Source: Clostridia bacterium (GTDB lineage Bacteria > Bacillota > Sulfobacillia > SLMV01). From it: 25,345 bases of DNA. The DNA is taken from NCBI GenBank assembly GCA_007133365.1, contig SLMV01000069.1, forward strand, positions 1 through 25,345, given 5' to 3'. Positions 1-7,670 of this stretch are shown piece after piece. The notes beneath the pieces were generated by a model. The model saw nothing but the letters and a program-made list of their open reading frames with translations, ran no database searches and was not told where the DNA came from. The position numbers and the translations under genes were made by a program. Within the stretch, counting starts at the first letter, position 1; every line of letters starts with the position of its first letter.

Positions 1-210
1 GAACATAAAGCCGATATCTCCTTCAACGACGTCAACAGTATAGCCTTGTTCTTCGGCAATTTGCACAAAGACTTCGATCATCGGTTCTTCATAGTCATAA
101 GGTGCATGTCCTACTTTGATGACGGTATCATCATCCGCCAACAGTCCGCATCCCATAAAGAAAACTGCGGCAATCAATACCACAGCAACACCTAAAAATA
201 CTTTTCTCAC
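1..210 (-). CDS. Glycine-betaine-type ABC transporter substrate-binding lipoprotein (5' part, truncated by window edge)
   Basis: Only the first 70 codons are present; the gene runs off the left edge. A GTG start (208-210) lies 8 nt after an AGGAGG ribosome binding site (219-224). The protein opens with a lipoprotein signal peptide: Arg2-Lys3, a hydrophobic stretch, then a lipobox ending F-M-G-C with the lipidated Cys at position 21. The mature start (IKVGHAPYDYEEP, then VDVVEGDIGFMF at 59-70) resembles the first strand and the VEGDxG segment of OpuAC/ProX-type quaternary-amine-binding proteins, which capture betaine outside the membrane for ABC import. It has its own promoter at 305-333 and so is probably transcribed separately from the rnf operon upstream. 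With 70 residues, family assignment is likely but the ligand is not certain; another type-II periplasmic binding protein is possible. Confidence 0.65.
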   Translation of the reverse strand, partial: MRKVFLGVAVVLIAAVFFMGCGLLADDDTVIKVGHAPYDYEEPMIEVFVQIAEEQGYTVDVVEGDIGFMF

Positions 211-270
211 GTCAATATCCTCCTCGTTTTTTACGACTTGAAATCACTGATTTTCGGTGGGTTTCGAACA

Positions 271-293
271 AGTGGCTGTGATTGTTAGCCACT
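271..293 (-). promoter_or_regulatory. Inverted repeat at the 5' end of the lipoprotein-gene leader
   Basis: Arms AGTGGCT and AGCCACT form a perfect 7-bp stem around a 9-nt loop. It sits about 5-27 nt downstream of the predicted transcription start, so it could be an operator (steric block of transcription) or a 5'-UTR stem-loop. The position is seen in the sequence; the role is inference. Confidence 0.4.
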
Positions 294-304
294 GACGGTA
301 ATAA

Positions 305-333
305 ATATTATCGCAACGACCTATCGGCGTCAA
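305..333 (-). promoter_or_regulatory. Sigma-A-type promoter for the binding-lipoprotein gene
   Basis: Reading the minus strand there is a TTGACG -35 box (328-333), a 17-nt spacer and a TAATAT -10 box (305-310). A start site near 298 would give a leader of about 88 nt before the GTG at 210. This is one of the best promoter matches in the window. Confidence 0.6.
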
Positions 334-544
334 GGCCACCCACCACATTAAATTGGAAGAATTTGTATTTTAGTCGATCGTGACAACGGGGAAGTCATAC
401 GTTACATCGACGGGCAGGCACGGCTCTAGAGGGCCGACCGACGTTCATGGGCACCGTCCGAATCAACCTTGTCCGCGAGATGAATGGAAATGTTGCCAAA
501 AAGCAGGAAACGGTCGCTTCCGAGCATATCTCTGCAACCAAATC

Positions 545-563
545 TGTTTTACGACCTAAAACA
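545..563 (-). repeat. Inverted repeat just downstream of the rnf operon
   Basis: TGTTTT and AAAACA (6 bp) flank a 7-nt loop, 14 nt past the stop codon of the last gene of the rnf operon. It is AT-rich and not followed by a clear T-run, so it is a weak terminator candidate at most. Confidence 0.25.
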
Positions 564-576
564 AAGGGCCCGTCAT

Positions 577-981
577 CTAACGGATCGTATCATCAAAATC
601 TCGTTCCCCGGGTTCACCTTTTAGTTCAACGACGAGTTGATTCGGAGCACAAATGGAACGCTCTCCTACCGAATCCATCCATCCTCCAATACAGAGCCTT
701 CGCGGACAATCAGCATCAAACACGCGGGCTTGGTATCCCTCTACCTCCACATACAGACCGCCGGTTTCTCCTGCAACAAAGAACTCGGTATCATCGGGCA
801 AAAGGACTGACTTGACCACCTCGCCCGCAGCACCCGCCCGCAACGACCTTACGACCACTTCCGTTGGTTGGCCTGCAGCTCCAAATAGTCCTGGTATGAG
901 TAAAAACGAAAGCCCGGCCGCGACAAGGAGCACCAAGATGATCGCCACAAAATCACCGGGTCGGACGAAGTGTCGGATCAT
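577..981 (-). CDS. NusG domain II-containing membrane-anchored protein (Rnf-associated)
   Basis: 134 residues: a short basic N-terminus, one membrane helix (about 11-33) and an extracytosolic NusG-domain-II-like beta domain. The diagnostic segment is at 92-111, with Cys92-P-R-R-L-Cys97, G-W and a third Cys111 followed by P-N-x-L-V-V-E-L. Such proteins commonly sit next to rnf/apbE or FMN-binding-domain genes; their molecular role is not established, and this is not the transcription factor NusG. The ATG overlaps the apbE stop in an ATGA (978-981), with GGAG about 8 nt upstream, so translation is probably coupled. It is the last gene of the rnf transcript. The three cysteines could bind metal or form a disulfide, which is inference. 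Confidence 0.8.
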   Translation of the reverse strand: MIRHFVRPGDFVAIILVLLVAAGLSFLLIPGLFGAAGQPTEVVVRSLRAGAAGEVVKSVLLPDDTEFFVAGETGGLYVEVEGYQARVFDADCPRRLCIGGWMDSVGERSICAPNQLVVELKGEPGERDFDDTIR

Positions 982-2036
982 TCCAATATCTCCAATCGTT
1001 CTTCCATACCTGAGGAGAGAGTTCGTTCCCCGGTGGCAAGAATGAATACGGCTTCGACGTCCTCAAGTTGCTCGACTAATTCAAAAGCAGCCTCCGGTTT
1101 CATCGCAAACAAGGCGGTCGATAGCGCATCCGCAAAGGTCGAATTGTCGGCAAGCACCGTCACCGCTTGAAAGCTCTGTCCGGGCCAGCCCGTCCGGGCA
1201 TCGAGAATGTGGGGATAACGCGTTCCCTCGTGTTCGAAATAGCGTTGATAATCGCCACTGGTGCTCAAGCACTCGCCATCCTCAAGGTTTATGGCGGCAT
1301 AGACTTCTCCCGCTCGACGAGGATGCTCCAGCCCAACTCGCCATAATCGACCTTCCGGTGCCGTTCCCAACGCTGCGACACTGCTGACCCCCGCACTCAC
1401 CAAGGCGCCCGACACGCCTTGTTGGCGCAGGTAATCGCGGGCCTGATCGGCCGCATACCCTTTATTAATCGCTTCAATATCAAGCGCCATTCCCGCTTCT
1501 AATTGAAGGGTGTTGTTTTGAAGGTCCACTCGCCGATAGTCGACTTGATCTAAGCGTTCTTGAATATCGCGATAATCAGGTGGGCTTTCGGGTTCATCAT
1601 CATAGAATCGCCACAAATCAACGAGGGGACCGACCGTCGGATCATAGGCACCCTCGGACTTTTCCGCGATCCTAAGCCCAATCTCAAGACAATATCGAAG
1701 GTCGTCCGAAACGGTGGTGGTTTGGTCCGGCTCTCGGTTTATGGCATTGATCTCACTGGTAGGTTCGTAAACACTCAGTTGCGATCCAACTTCATCCATT
1801 AAGGTCATCGTATCTTCTAGAATCTCCCGGAGTTCATCGTCTGGTTGATCCCCGTGAGCACGAATGGTGACGACCGTTCCGAGCAGGAAAGCATCCTTGA
1901 CAACCGGTGGATCCGGCGAGGATAAATCACAACCACTCCAAAACAGGCTTCCCAAAAGGGCGATCATTAACACCGCTCGGAGCACCGCGAACGCCCTCGA
2001 GTTTTCCTTCGATGATCGATCCCTGAATCTTATCAT
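978..2036 (-). CDS. apbE: FAD:protein FMN transferase (lipoprotein ApbE)
   Basis: 352 residues, the usual length for the family. ApbE cleaves FAD and attaches FMN through a phosphoester to Thr in a D-x-x-[ST]-G-A-T type motif; here RnfG and RnfD, encoded upstream, are the obvious substrates. An N-terminal membrane segment ends in a lipobox with Cys36, so the enzyme works outside the membrane. Family blocks seen: G-A-Y-D-P-T-V-G-P-L (129-138), N-K-G-Y-A-A-D (191-197), S-T-S-G-D-Y (258-263), H-I-L-D-A-R-T-G (276-283) and A-D-A-L-S-T-A-L (302-309), which includes the Mg-binding region. Oddities: the usual glycine-rich segment N-x-G-G-N reads S-A-G-V-S-S (214-219), and D-P-R-T-G reads D-A-R-T-G. 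The ATG follows the rnfB TAA directly, with AAGGA inside the end of rnfB. Confidence 0.92.
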   Translation of the reverse strand: MIRFRDRSSKENSRAFAVLRAVLMIALLGSLFWSGCDLSSPDPPVVKDAFLLGTVVTIRAHGDQPDDELREILEDTMTLMDEVGSQLSVYEPTSEINAINREPDQTTTVSDDLRYCLEIGLRIAEKSEGAYDPTVGPLVDLWRFYDDEPESPPDYRDIQERLDQVDYRRVDLQNNTLQLEAGMALDIEAINKGYAADQARDYLRQQGVSGALVSAGVSSVAALGTAPEGRLWRVGLEHPRRAGEVYAAINLEDGECLSTSGDYQRYFEHEGTRYPHILDARTGWPGQSFQAVTVLADNSTFADALSTALFAMKPEAAFELVEQLEDVEAVFILATGERTLSSGMEERLEILE

Positions 2037-2858
2037 TTAGGCTTCCTTACGCTTTTCTTCACTCCCGGCCGGTCCGACGAGCGCCCCGGTTGGACAAACG
2101 TCGATACACACTCCCGCTGCTTGGCACTTATCATAATCCACGACTGCGAGTTTGTCCTCTAAAACAAACGCTTCATTGGGACACTTACGCACGCACATGC
2201 CACACGCAATGCACGCCTTATCGCAGGCTTTTCGGGCGTATTTCGGTCCATCATGTGAGACACAAAGCACATACACCGGTAATCCCTGCGGCATTAGTGC
2301 AATGATGTTTCGCGGACACGCCTCGACACAATTGCCACATCCCGTGCACTTTTCCTCAATAATCACCGGCAACCCGTTTGGTCCCATGTAGATGGCGTCA
2401 AACGGACAAACATCGTCACCCACGCAAGTGCCTTGTCCCAAACATCCGTATTCACATGCTTTATGACCACCTGCGACCATTTGCGCGGCGTTGCAATCCT
2501 TTATCCCAATATACCGAAACCGATCTTTCGCTGCCTCGTCGTCCCCCTGGCAACGCACAACAGCCACCTTTCGATCACTATCGGTGTCAATGTCTAGGTC
2601 GAGAATTTCAGCAATTCTCTCCAAATTCTCAGGGTCGGCCACCGGACAAGAGAAAATCTGGGTCCGGCCTTCCACCAGTGCCTCTGCAAACATGCCGCAC
2701 CCGGCTTTACCGCATGCGCCACAATTACCACCCGGTAAAGCTGCCTCGACGGCCTCTATGCGTTCATCTCGTTTAACCGCAAGGACGCGCGAAGCAAAAG
2801 CGAGGCCCGCCCCGAAAAGTAACCCCAGAGTCATCAAGGTTAAAATTGCTTCGACCAA
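2037..2858 (-). CDS. rnfB: Rnf electron transport complex subunit B (polyferredoxin)
   Basis: 273 residues. RnfB takes electrons from reduced ferredoxin and feeds them into the Rnf complex at the inner face of the membrane. An N-terminal membrane helix (about 5-27) is followed by the 4Fe-4S domain with Cys46, Cys49, Cys54 and Cys71, then ferredoxin-like modules. Clear CxxCxxCxxxC sets begin at Cys171 (C-T-G-C-G-N-C) and Cys216 (C-I-A-C-G-M-C); further cysteines around 122-151 and 245-255 (C-x5-C-x3-C-P) complete paired clusters. The start is TTG (2856-2858), 7 nt after GAGGTG; no better start lies near, and the Met-Val-Glu-Ala start precedes the membrane helix as in homologues. There is a 79-nt gap to rnfA, the widest inside this operon. 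Confidence 0.95.
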   Translation of the reverse strand: MVEAILTLMTLGLLFGAGLAFASRVLAVKRDERIEAVEAALPGGNCGACGKAGCGMFAEALVEGRTQIFSCPVADPENLERIAEILDLDIDTDSDRKVAVVRCQGDDEAAKDRFRYIGIKDCNAAQMVAGGHKACEYGCLGQGTCVGDDVCPFDAIYMGPNGLPVIIEEKCTGCGNCVEACPRNIIALMPQGLPVYVLCVSHDGPKYARKACDKACIACGMCVRKCPNEAFVLEDKLAVVDYDKCQAAGVCIDVCPTGALVGPAGSEEKRKEA

Positions 2859-2937
2859 CGTGTGTCACCTCTTTCTTAGCCATCAAATTATTCCCCTTCG
2901 ATGACGCTCCTATTCAATGTTGATCCATCAACCCTCA

Positions 2938-3534
2938 TTACATTCCAAGCAGGGCCAATACATCAAAACCAGTGAAGGCCATGAACGCCATCGACATGAT
3001 GGCCGCCGTCACCAATGCAATGGGAGCACCCACCAACGGTTTAGGAACATCCGCCCGTTCTAAGCGCTCGCGCATACCCGCAAACAATACAATGACGAGG
3101 AGGAAACCAACGCCCGCCCCAAGAGCGTGGGCAATTGTTTCCACAAACGTATAACCATCAGTAATATTGAGTAGTGCAATACCCATGATCGCACAATTTG
3201 TCGTGATCAATGGTAAATACACACCAAGGGCACGATACAAGGATCGACTATAACGAAGCAAAACCATTTCTACAAACTGCACCAACGTTGCGATGACCAA
3301 AATGAACGCGACGGTCTGCAAAAAGGTAATGCCGAAGGGCTCCAAAAACAGATGTTGCAACACCCACGTTACCATGGAGGAAATTGACATTACAAAGATG
3401 ACAGCAAAACCCATTCCGACCGATGCTGAAATCGTCTGAGAAACACCTAGGTACGGGCAGATCCCGAGGAACCGAATCAGCACCACATTGTTAATAAGCG
3501 CTGCGGCAACAAAAATGACAATAATCTCAGCCAT
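2938..3534 (-). CDS. rnfA: Rnf electron transport complex subunit A
   Basis: 198 residues from ATG at 3534, a polytopic membrane subunit of about six helices. RnfA and RnfE are related, inversely oriented subunits thought to carry the intramembrane iron-sulfur centre and part of the ion path. The signature A-L-I-N-N-V-V-L-I-R-F-L-G-I-C-P lies near the N-terminus and a second conserved Cys is in the segment L-I-T-T-N-C-A-I-M-G. The frame opens 13 codons earlier, but the start at 3534 is chosen because GGGAGGAGG lies 6 nt upstream and the protein then begins as homologues do (MAEIIVIF). The start overlaps the end of rnfE by 8 nt, indicating coupled translation. Confidence 0.95.
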   Translation of the reverse strand: MAEIIVIFVAAALINNVVLIRFLGICPYLGVSQTISASVGMGFAVIFVMSISSMVTWVLQHLFLEPFGITFLQTVAFILVIATLVQFVEMVLLRYSRSLYRALGVYLPLITTNCAIMGIALLNITDGYTFVETIAHALGAGVGFLLVIVLFAGMRERLERADVPKPLVGAPIALVTAAIMSMAFMAFTGFDVLALLGM

Positions 3535-4162
3535 AATAAGCCTCCTCCCGCATCGCATGCTTCTTACGCTCATTGAGCCAATTCAATAAACCAATCATCA
3601 ACCCGAGACCCAAGAAAGCACCTGGGGGAAGAATCATTAAGATGGCTGGCTCGAATGCCGTTCCCATAATTGGGATGTCGAACAAAGTCCCGGCACCTAG
3701 TATCTCACGAAACCCTGCCAAGACCGTAAGTGCTAAGGTGAAGCCAACCCCCATGCCCAGTCCATCGGCCAATGAATTCGGTAGCGGATTTCGAGAGGCA
3801 AATGCCTCCGCTCGCCCCAGAATCAAACAATTGACGACAATCAGGGGAATGAAAATCCCGAGTGCTTCGTGAAGGGGAGGCACTAAAGCCGCCATGGAGT
3901 AGTCCACGATCGTGACGAAGCTGGCAATAATGACAATAAAGCACGGGATACGAATCTTATGCGGAATCCAGTTCCGGATGAGCGACACCAATAAGTTTGA
4001 CATCAGGAGGACAAACGTGGTGGCCATCCCCATCGAAAGCCCGTTGATGGCAGCCGTGGTAACGGCTAGTACTGGACAAAGACCCAGCAGCATTCGCGTC
4101 ACTGGGTTCTCATCGAGAATCCCTTTTGCGAAATCACTATACAGTCGACCCACCTTGTTCAC
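3527..4162 (-). CDS. rnfE: Rnf electron transport complex subunit E
   Basis: 211 residues with about six membrane helices. Conserved segments include N-P-V-T-R-M-L-L-G-L-C-P-V-L-A-V-T (19-35), I-V-V-N-C-L-I-L-G-R-A-E-A-F-A and G-F-R-E-I-L-G-A-G-T-L. The cysteines of G-L-C-P and V-N-C match those proposed to bind the intramembrane Fe-S cluster with RnfA. The start is GTG (4160-4162), overlapping the TGA of rnfG as GTGA; AGAGGGGATG upstream provides the ribosome binding region. Length and composition are ordinary for the family. Confidence 0.95.
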   Translation of the reverse strand: MNKVGRLYSDFAKGILDENPVTRMLLGLCPVLAVTTAAINGLSMGMATTFVLLMSNLLVSLIRNWIPHKIRIPCFIVIIASFVTIVDYSMAALVPPLHEALGIFIPLIVVNCLILGRAEAFASRNPLPNSLADGLGMGVGFTLALTVLAGFREILGAGTLFDIPIMGTAFEPAILMILPPGAFLGLGLMIGLLNWLNERKKHAMREEAYYG

Positions 4163-5184
4163 CCATCCCCTCTAATTTCTTCACTATAGTAATCACGTGC
4201 CAATTCCACACCTTCCGTAACCGCACTCGACGTAACGGTTGCACCAGATAAGGCATCGATTTGGCCACCGTCTTCAGTTAACGCAACAGACTCGGTGACA
4301 CTCAACCCCACGAACCGGTCCTTAAACTCATCTTCTTCCACTCGAGTTCCGATCCCGGGCGATTCCGAATGATCGACCAGTCGATAGCCCACGATCTCAT
4401 CGCCCTTAAAGCCAACAACCATCACAACAGGCCCTGCATATCCGGAAACTGAGACCGTCAGCCCAGTGCCCTCCCCTGGATCGTCGGGATTGATCATATG
4501 GATGGCACGAAGACCTTCGACGTCTTCTACCGGCTCTCGCACCATATTCTCGACATCAAGGTCCGGGAACAACGACGCCAAAGCCGCTTCTTCGGCTTCT
4601 CCCAACGCATCGGCGGCTTCCGGATCGGTAAGGTGCTGATAGAGCCGCCGAGCCCGCTCCACTCCGCGCGTCACGGCCTCGGCTGAAGCCGTCGCGCCGG
4701 CCAGTGAATCGATCTGCCCGTTATGTCTCGCGAGGGCGATTTCTTCATCAGCAGATAAACCGGCATATTGTTCCCTAAAATCCTCCTCGGTAATTCTGGC
4801 ACCAAGGCCAGGGGTTTCGGTTTGATTCATTATTCGAATTCCCTGGATTTCACCATCGGTGAAACCAACCGCCATCTCAATTTTGGCTTCGTACCCCATC
4901 GGCGAAACTAAAATCGCATAGCCAACCAAATCACCGCCGCCATAGCCCTCATAGACTAAATCGACGTCGGGAAAATCGTCGAGGTTTTCGATCGTATCCG
5001 TGATGTCTTCAAAATCGTCCGCATCTGGGACCACCGCTCGTAAGGCATCAGCCCGGGCCTGCAACCGCTGTTCTTCAATTAAAGGGGACGTCAACTCATA
5101 AGTGAGTGTCAACGCTGCGGCGCTTGCCAGGCAAACTAACATCAAAAATAGTCCCAGGTGCAAAATGCCACCACGCTTAAGCAC
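4159..5184 (-). CDS. rnfG: Rnf electron transport complex subunit G with two tandem FMN-binding domains
   Basis: 341 residues against about 190-220 for ordinary RnfG. An N-terminal helix (about 7-29) anchors two successive extracytosolic FMN-binding domains. Domain 1 has the block T-E-T-P-G-L-G-A-R (122-130) and the acceptor motif D-S-L-A-G-A-T (159-165); domain 2 has S-E-S-P-G-I-G-T-R (273-281) and D-A-L-S-G-A-T (310-316). The known ApbE target consensus is D-g-x-[ST]-g-A-T with FMN on the final Thr. Domain 2 fits fully; domain 1 keeps the acceptor Thr165 but has Ala162 at the Ser/Thr position. The protein is strongly acidic. The start is GTG (5182-5184), 7 nt after GGAGGTG, overlapping the end of rnfD by 8 nt. 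The position in the operon and the N-terminal anchor make it RnfG rather than an unrelated flavoprotein. Confidence 0.92.
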   Translation of the reverse strand: MLKRGGILHLGLFLMLVCLASAAALTLTYELTSPLIEEQRLQARADALRAVVPDADDFEDITDTIENLDDFPDVDLVYEGYGGGDLVGYAILVSPMGYEAKIEMAVGFTDGEIQGIRIMNQTETPGLGARITEEDFREQYAGLSADEEIALARHNGQIDSLAGATASAEAVTRGVERARRLYQHLTDPEAADALGEAEEAALASLFPDLDVENMVREPVEDVEGLRAIHMINPDDPGEGTGLTVSVSGYAGPVVMVVGFKGDEIVGYRLVDHSESPGIGTRVEEDEFKDRFVGLSVTESVALTEDGGQIDALSGATVTSSAVTEGVELARDYYSEEIRGDG

Positions 5185-6154
5185 TCCGCTTCACCTCCGC
5201 TCCAAATGGCCGAGGGATGGTATACCGTTCAATTAGAGGAACGGCAGCATTCATCAATAAAATGGAGTAAGCAACGCCTTCCGGAAAGCCGCCAAAGCTC
5301 CGAATCATTATCGTCAGCAAGCCACACCCCAAACCAAATATGAGCCGACCCTTTCGAGTGATCGGACTGGTGACGTAATCACTAGCCATAAAAAATGCAC
5401 CGAGGATCAGTCCGCCTGCCAACAGATGGAAAAGAGGATCTTGTCCGAGGACAAAAGCAAGAATCATCACCGTTCCAATATAAGATAGGGGGATTCGCCA
5501 ATCGATAACTCCCCGGACGAAAAGGTACGCCGCACCAATGAGCAGCGCCAACGCGGACACCTCGCCAATACTGCCACCAATGCGACCAATAAACATTTCA
5601 AAATAGGGGGTCTGAACGCCTTCAAAACGCAACAACTCCAGCGGCGTCGCGGTACTCACCGCGTCGAACGACTCACCCATCCAGGCACCGGCTCGTTCCG
5701 GCCAACTATACACAGTCAAGTAGATCGGAAAGGATGCGGTCAAAAACGCCCGCCCAACAAGAGCAGGATTGAACAGATTCATGCCCAGCCCACCAAAGAG
5801 GGCTTTGCCCACGGCAATCGCAAAAAACGATCCCACAAATGGAAGCCAAAGGGGAACTTTGAGAGGTAGAATAAGGGCAATGAGTAATCCTGTGACCAAT
5901 GCACTCCCATCCCACAAAGTACACGACTTTCCTCGAAGTCGATTTAACAATCCTTCCGTCACCAACGCACCAAGTATCGCGCTCGCCAATATCGCGCCAA
6001 CTTGCATACCAAAAAAGTAAAAGGCCGTTGCGGTCGCTGGCAGCAGCGCAATGACAACATCAAACATAAGTCGAGGGGTCTTGACGTGCGTCCGTAAATG
6101 AGGGGATGAACTCACCGAAAGGGCTTCTTGCTCCAACGCCTCTTTGCTATCCAC
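5177..6154 (-). CDS. rnfD: Rnf electron transport complex subunit D
   Basis: 325 residues with about nine or ten membrane helices. RnfD carries covalent FMN on the outer side and is a core ion-translocating subunit. The segment S-P-H-L-R-T near the N-terminus, L-W-D-G-S-A-L-V-T-G-L and G-G-L-G-M-N-L-F-N-P-A-L-V-G-R are family hallmarks. The flavinylation motif is D-A-V-S-T-A-T-P; the acceptor Thr is residue 170 in this numbering. The frame is open six codons further up to a TTG at 6172, but GTG at 6154 is preferred because GGAGGAG (about 6164-6170) then sits at ribosome-binding distance; from the TTG it would lie inside the coding region. It overlaps rnfG by 8 nt and lies 38 nt after rnfC. 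Confidence 0.93.
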   Translation of the reverse strand: MDSKEALEQEALSVSSSPHLRTHVKTPRLMFDVVIALLPATATAFYFFGMQVGAILASAILGALVTEGLLNRLRGKSCTLWDGSALVTGLLIALILPLKVPLWLPFVGSFFAIAVGKALFGGLGMNLFNPALVGRAFLTASFPIYLTVYSWPERAGAWMGESFDAVSTATPLELLRFEGVQTPYFEMFIGRIGGSIGEVSALALLIGAAYLFVRGVIDWRIPLSYIGTVMILAFVLGQDPLFHLLAGGLILGAFFMASDYVTSPITRKGRLIFGLGCGLLTIMIRSFGGFPEGVAYSILLMNAAVPLIERYTIPRPFGAEVKRSA

Positions 6155-6192
6155 GATAATGGTCTCCTCCAATCACGCCATGTTCTGATTTA

Positions 6193-7506
6193 TTAAGCAT
6201 CGTCTGATCGCTGTCGGGCCTCAGCTTCAACCTTCGCTAGGCGAATCCGCTCGAGCAATCGCTGGTCTGCCGGACAAATATAGGAGCATGAACCGCACTC
6301 TATACAGTCTAAGGGATAATATTCCAACGATGCTTCATGCGGATAATCGGCGATGTAAAGGGGCATCAAAAAGCTGGGGCACACCTCCACGCAACGCCCA
6401 CAGCGAATGCAGGGTTTTTCTTCCACCACGGGGGCGATTTCAGCACTTAAGGCCAATACCCCGGAACAGCCTTTGGTGATCGGAATCGAGATATCGAACA
6501 CTGCTTGGCCCATCATAGGCCCTCCAATAACGATTCGCTCCGGCGCTTCGGTCAATCCTCCGCAAGCGTCGAAAACATCTTCCATCGACGTCCCAATTCG
6601 TACCCTGAGATTGCCCGGGCGGCCCACCCGATCTCCACTAACGGTTACAACACGGTCAATCAAAGGTTGTCCCGTCTTAATCGCGTTAGCAAGCGCGACC
6701 GCGGTCGCCACATTATTGACCACGATACCTAGATCAAGCGGGAGCCCGCCGGATGGTACCTCTTGTCCGGTCAAGGCACTAATCAACTGTTTTTCAGCAC
6801 CCTCCGGATATTTGACCTTGAGAGGGATGACGTCATAAGGGCGATCTCCCACCGCCTGGCGTAAGGCTTCAATCGCATCCGGCTTATTTTCTTCAATGCC
6901 AATGAGCCCCCGTTTGGCACCCGCGACCTTCATCATGGCCTCGAGTCCAAAGACAATCTCATCCGCGAATTCAAGCATGACGCGGTGGTCACAAGTCAAG
7001 AACGGTTCGCATTCACAACCGTTGATAATAATGGTGTGAAGATCGACCCCTGGAGGGGGCGTGTACTTCACATGGGTCGGGAAAGCAGCACCCCCCATTC
7101 CCACCAAACCCGCCTCGCGCATAATCGATCGAATCGCATCCGCGTCTAGATTTCTTAGTTCCCCTTTTGGTGCCACACTTTCGTGCCACCGGTCTTCGCC
7201 GTCCGACGCAATCACAACGGCCGGCACGATACGACCATCGGCTAGCCTTGTCGTCGTCACTGCCTCGACAGTACCCGAGACGCTGGCATGAATGGGAGCA
7301 CTGACAAATGCGTCCGTATCCGCGATGATTTGTCCGAGGTCAACCTGATCACCCTTTTCTACTTTGACCTCACACGGTGCGCCAATGTGCTGGGTCAAAG
7401 GAATTGTCACTTTTTCTGGAGCCGGCAACTCCGAGATCGGACTTGATGCAGACATCTCTTTAAAATGCGGCGTGTCAACTCCACCACGAAAGGTCTTCGA
7501 CGGCAT
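6193..7506 (-). CDS. rnfC: Rnf electron transport complex subunit C (NADH/FMN-binding, 4Fe-4S)
   Basis: 437 residues, the usual length for the short RnfC form. RnfC is the peripheral cytoplasmic subunit that exchanges electrons with NAD(H). Domains in order: a barrel-sandwich region (about 30-85), the nucleotide/FMN-binding domain with E-A-G-L-V-G-M-G-G-A-A-F-P-T (131-144), a SLBB-like region (about 255-320), and two 4Fe-4S clusters with Cys366-369-372-376 and Cys401-404-407-411. ATG at 7506 follows GGAGGTGAAGAG. It is the first gene of the rnf operon. No convincing sigma-A promoter was seen in the 164 nt upstream, so transcription may begin there from a weak promoter or read through from the genes upstream. 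Confidence 0.96.
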   Translation of the reverse strand: MPSKTFRGGVDTPHFKEMSASSPISELPAPEKVTIPLTQHIGAPCEVKVEKGDQVDLGQIIADTDAFVSAPIHASVSGTVEAVTTTRLADGRIVPAVVIASDGEDRWHESVAPKGELRNLDADAIRSIMREAGLVGMGGAAFPTHVKYTPPPGVDLHTIIINGCECEPFLTCDHRVMLEFADEIVFGLEAMMKVAGAKRGLIGIEENKPDAIEALRQAVGDRPYDVIPLKVKYPEGAEKQLISALTGQEVPSGGLPLDLGIVVNNVATAVALANAIKTGQPLIDRVVTVSGDRVGRPGNLRVRIGTSMEDVFDACGGLTEAPERIVIGGPMMGQAVFDISIPITKGCSGVLALSAEIAPVVEEKPCIRCGRCVEVCPSFLMPLYIADYPHEASLEYYPLDCIECGSCSYICPADQRLLERIRLAKVEAEARQRSDDA

Positions 7507-7576
7507 CTCTTCACCTCCATAGGGAAAAATCGCTTATGTTCTCCCTATTATTTTTGACATACTTCTGACATGCGTG

Positions 7577-7610
7577 AAAGGCTGTCGGTCGGTCAACGCC
7601 AACACCCTTT
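7577..7610. repeat. Imperfect inverted repeat upstream of rnfC
   Basis: AAAGG and CCTTT form outer arms, followed after one mismatch by six more pairs (one G-U) around a 10-nt loop. It lies between the spermidine-synthase-like gene and rnfC, about 70 nt before rnfC. No T-run follows on the minus strand, so it is not a standard terminator; a regulatory stem-loop or attenuation/processing site is possible. Confidence 0.3.
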
Positions 7611-7670
7611 CGTATGATAACACTTACCTTTTTGGATTAACACAGGAAAACAACGCATCGCCCGTTCCCT

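Larger units (their letters stand above)
211..576. other. 366-nt intergenic region between the NusG-II gene and the lipoprotein gene
   Basis: No credible coding frame is present; reading frames here are extensions of shadows of the neighbouring gene. The region holds the lipoprotein promoter (305-333), the leader inverted repeat (271-293), its ribosome binding site (219-224) and an AT-rich inverted repeat at 545-563 shortly after the end of the rnf operon. No GC-rich stem followed by a T-run, i.e. no classical terminator, was found. Confidence 0.5.

Noticed and set aside
447..815. Plus-strand reading frame of 122 codons over the NusG-II gene
   Set aside because: It lies opposite a gene with clear NusG-II features, has no ribosome binding site and its product has no recognisable domain or hydrophobic pattern.
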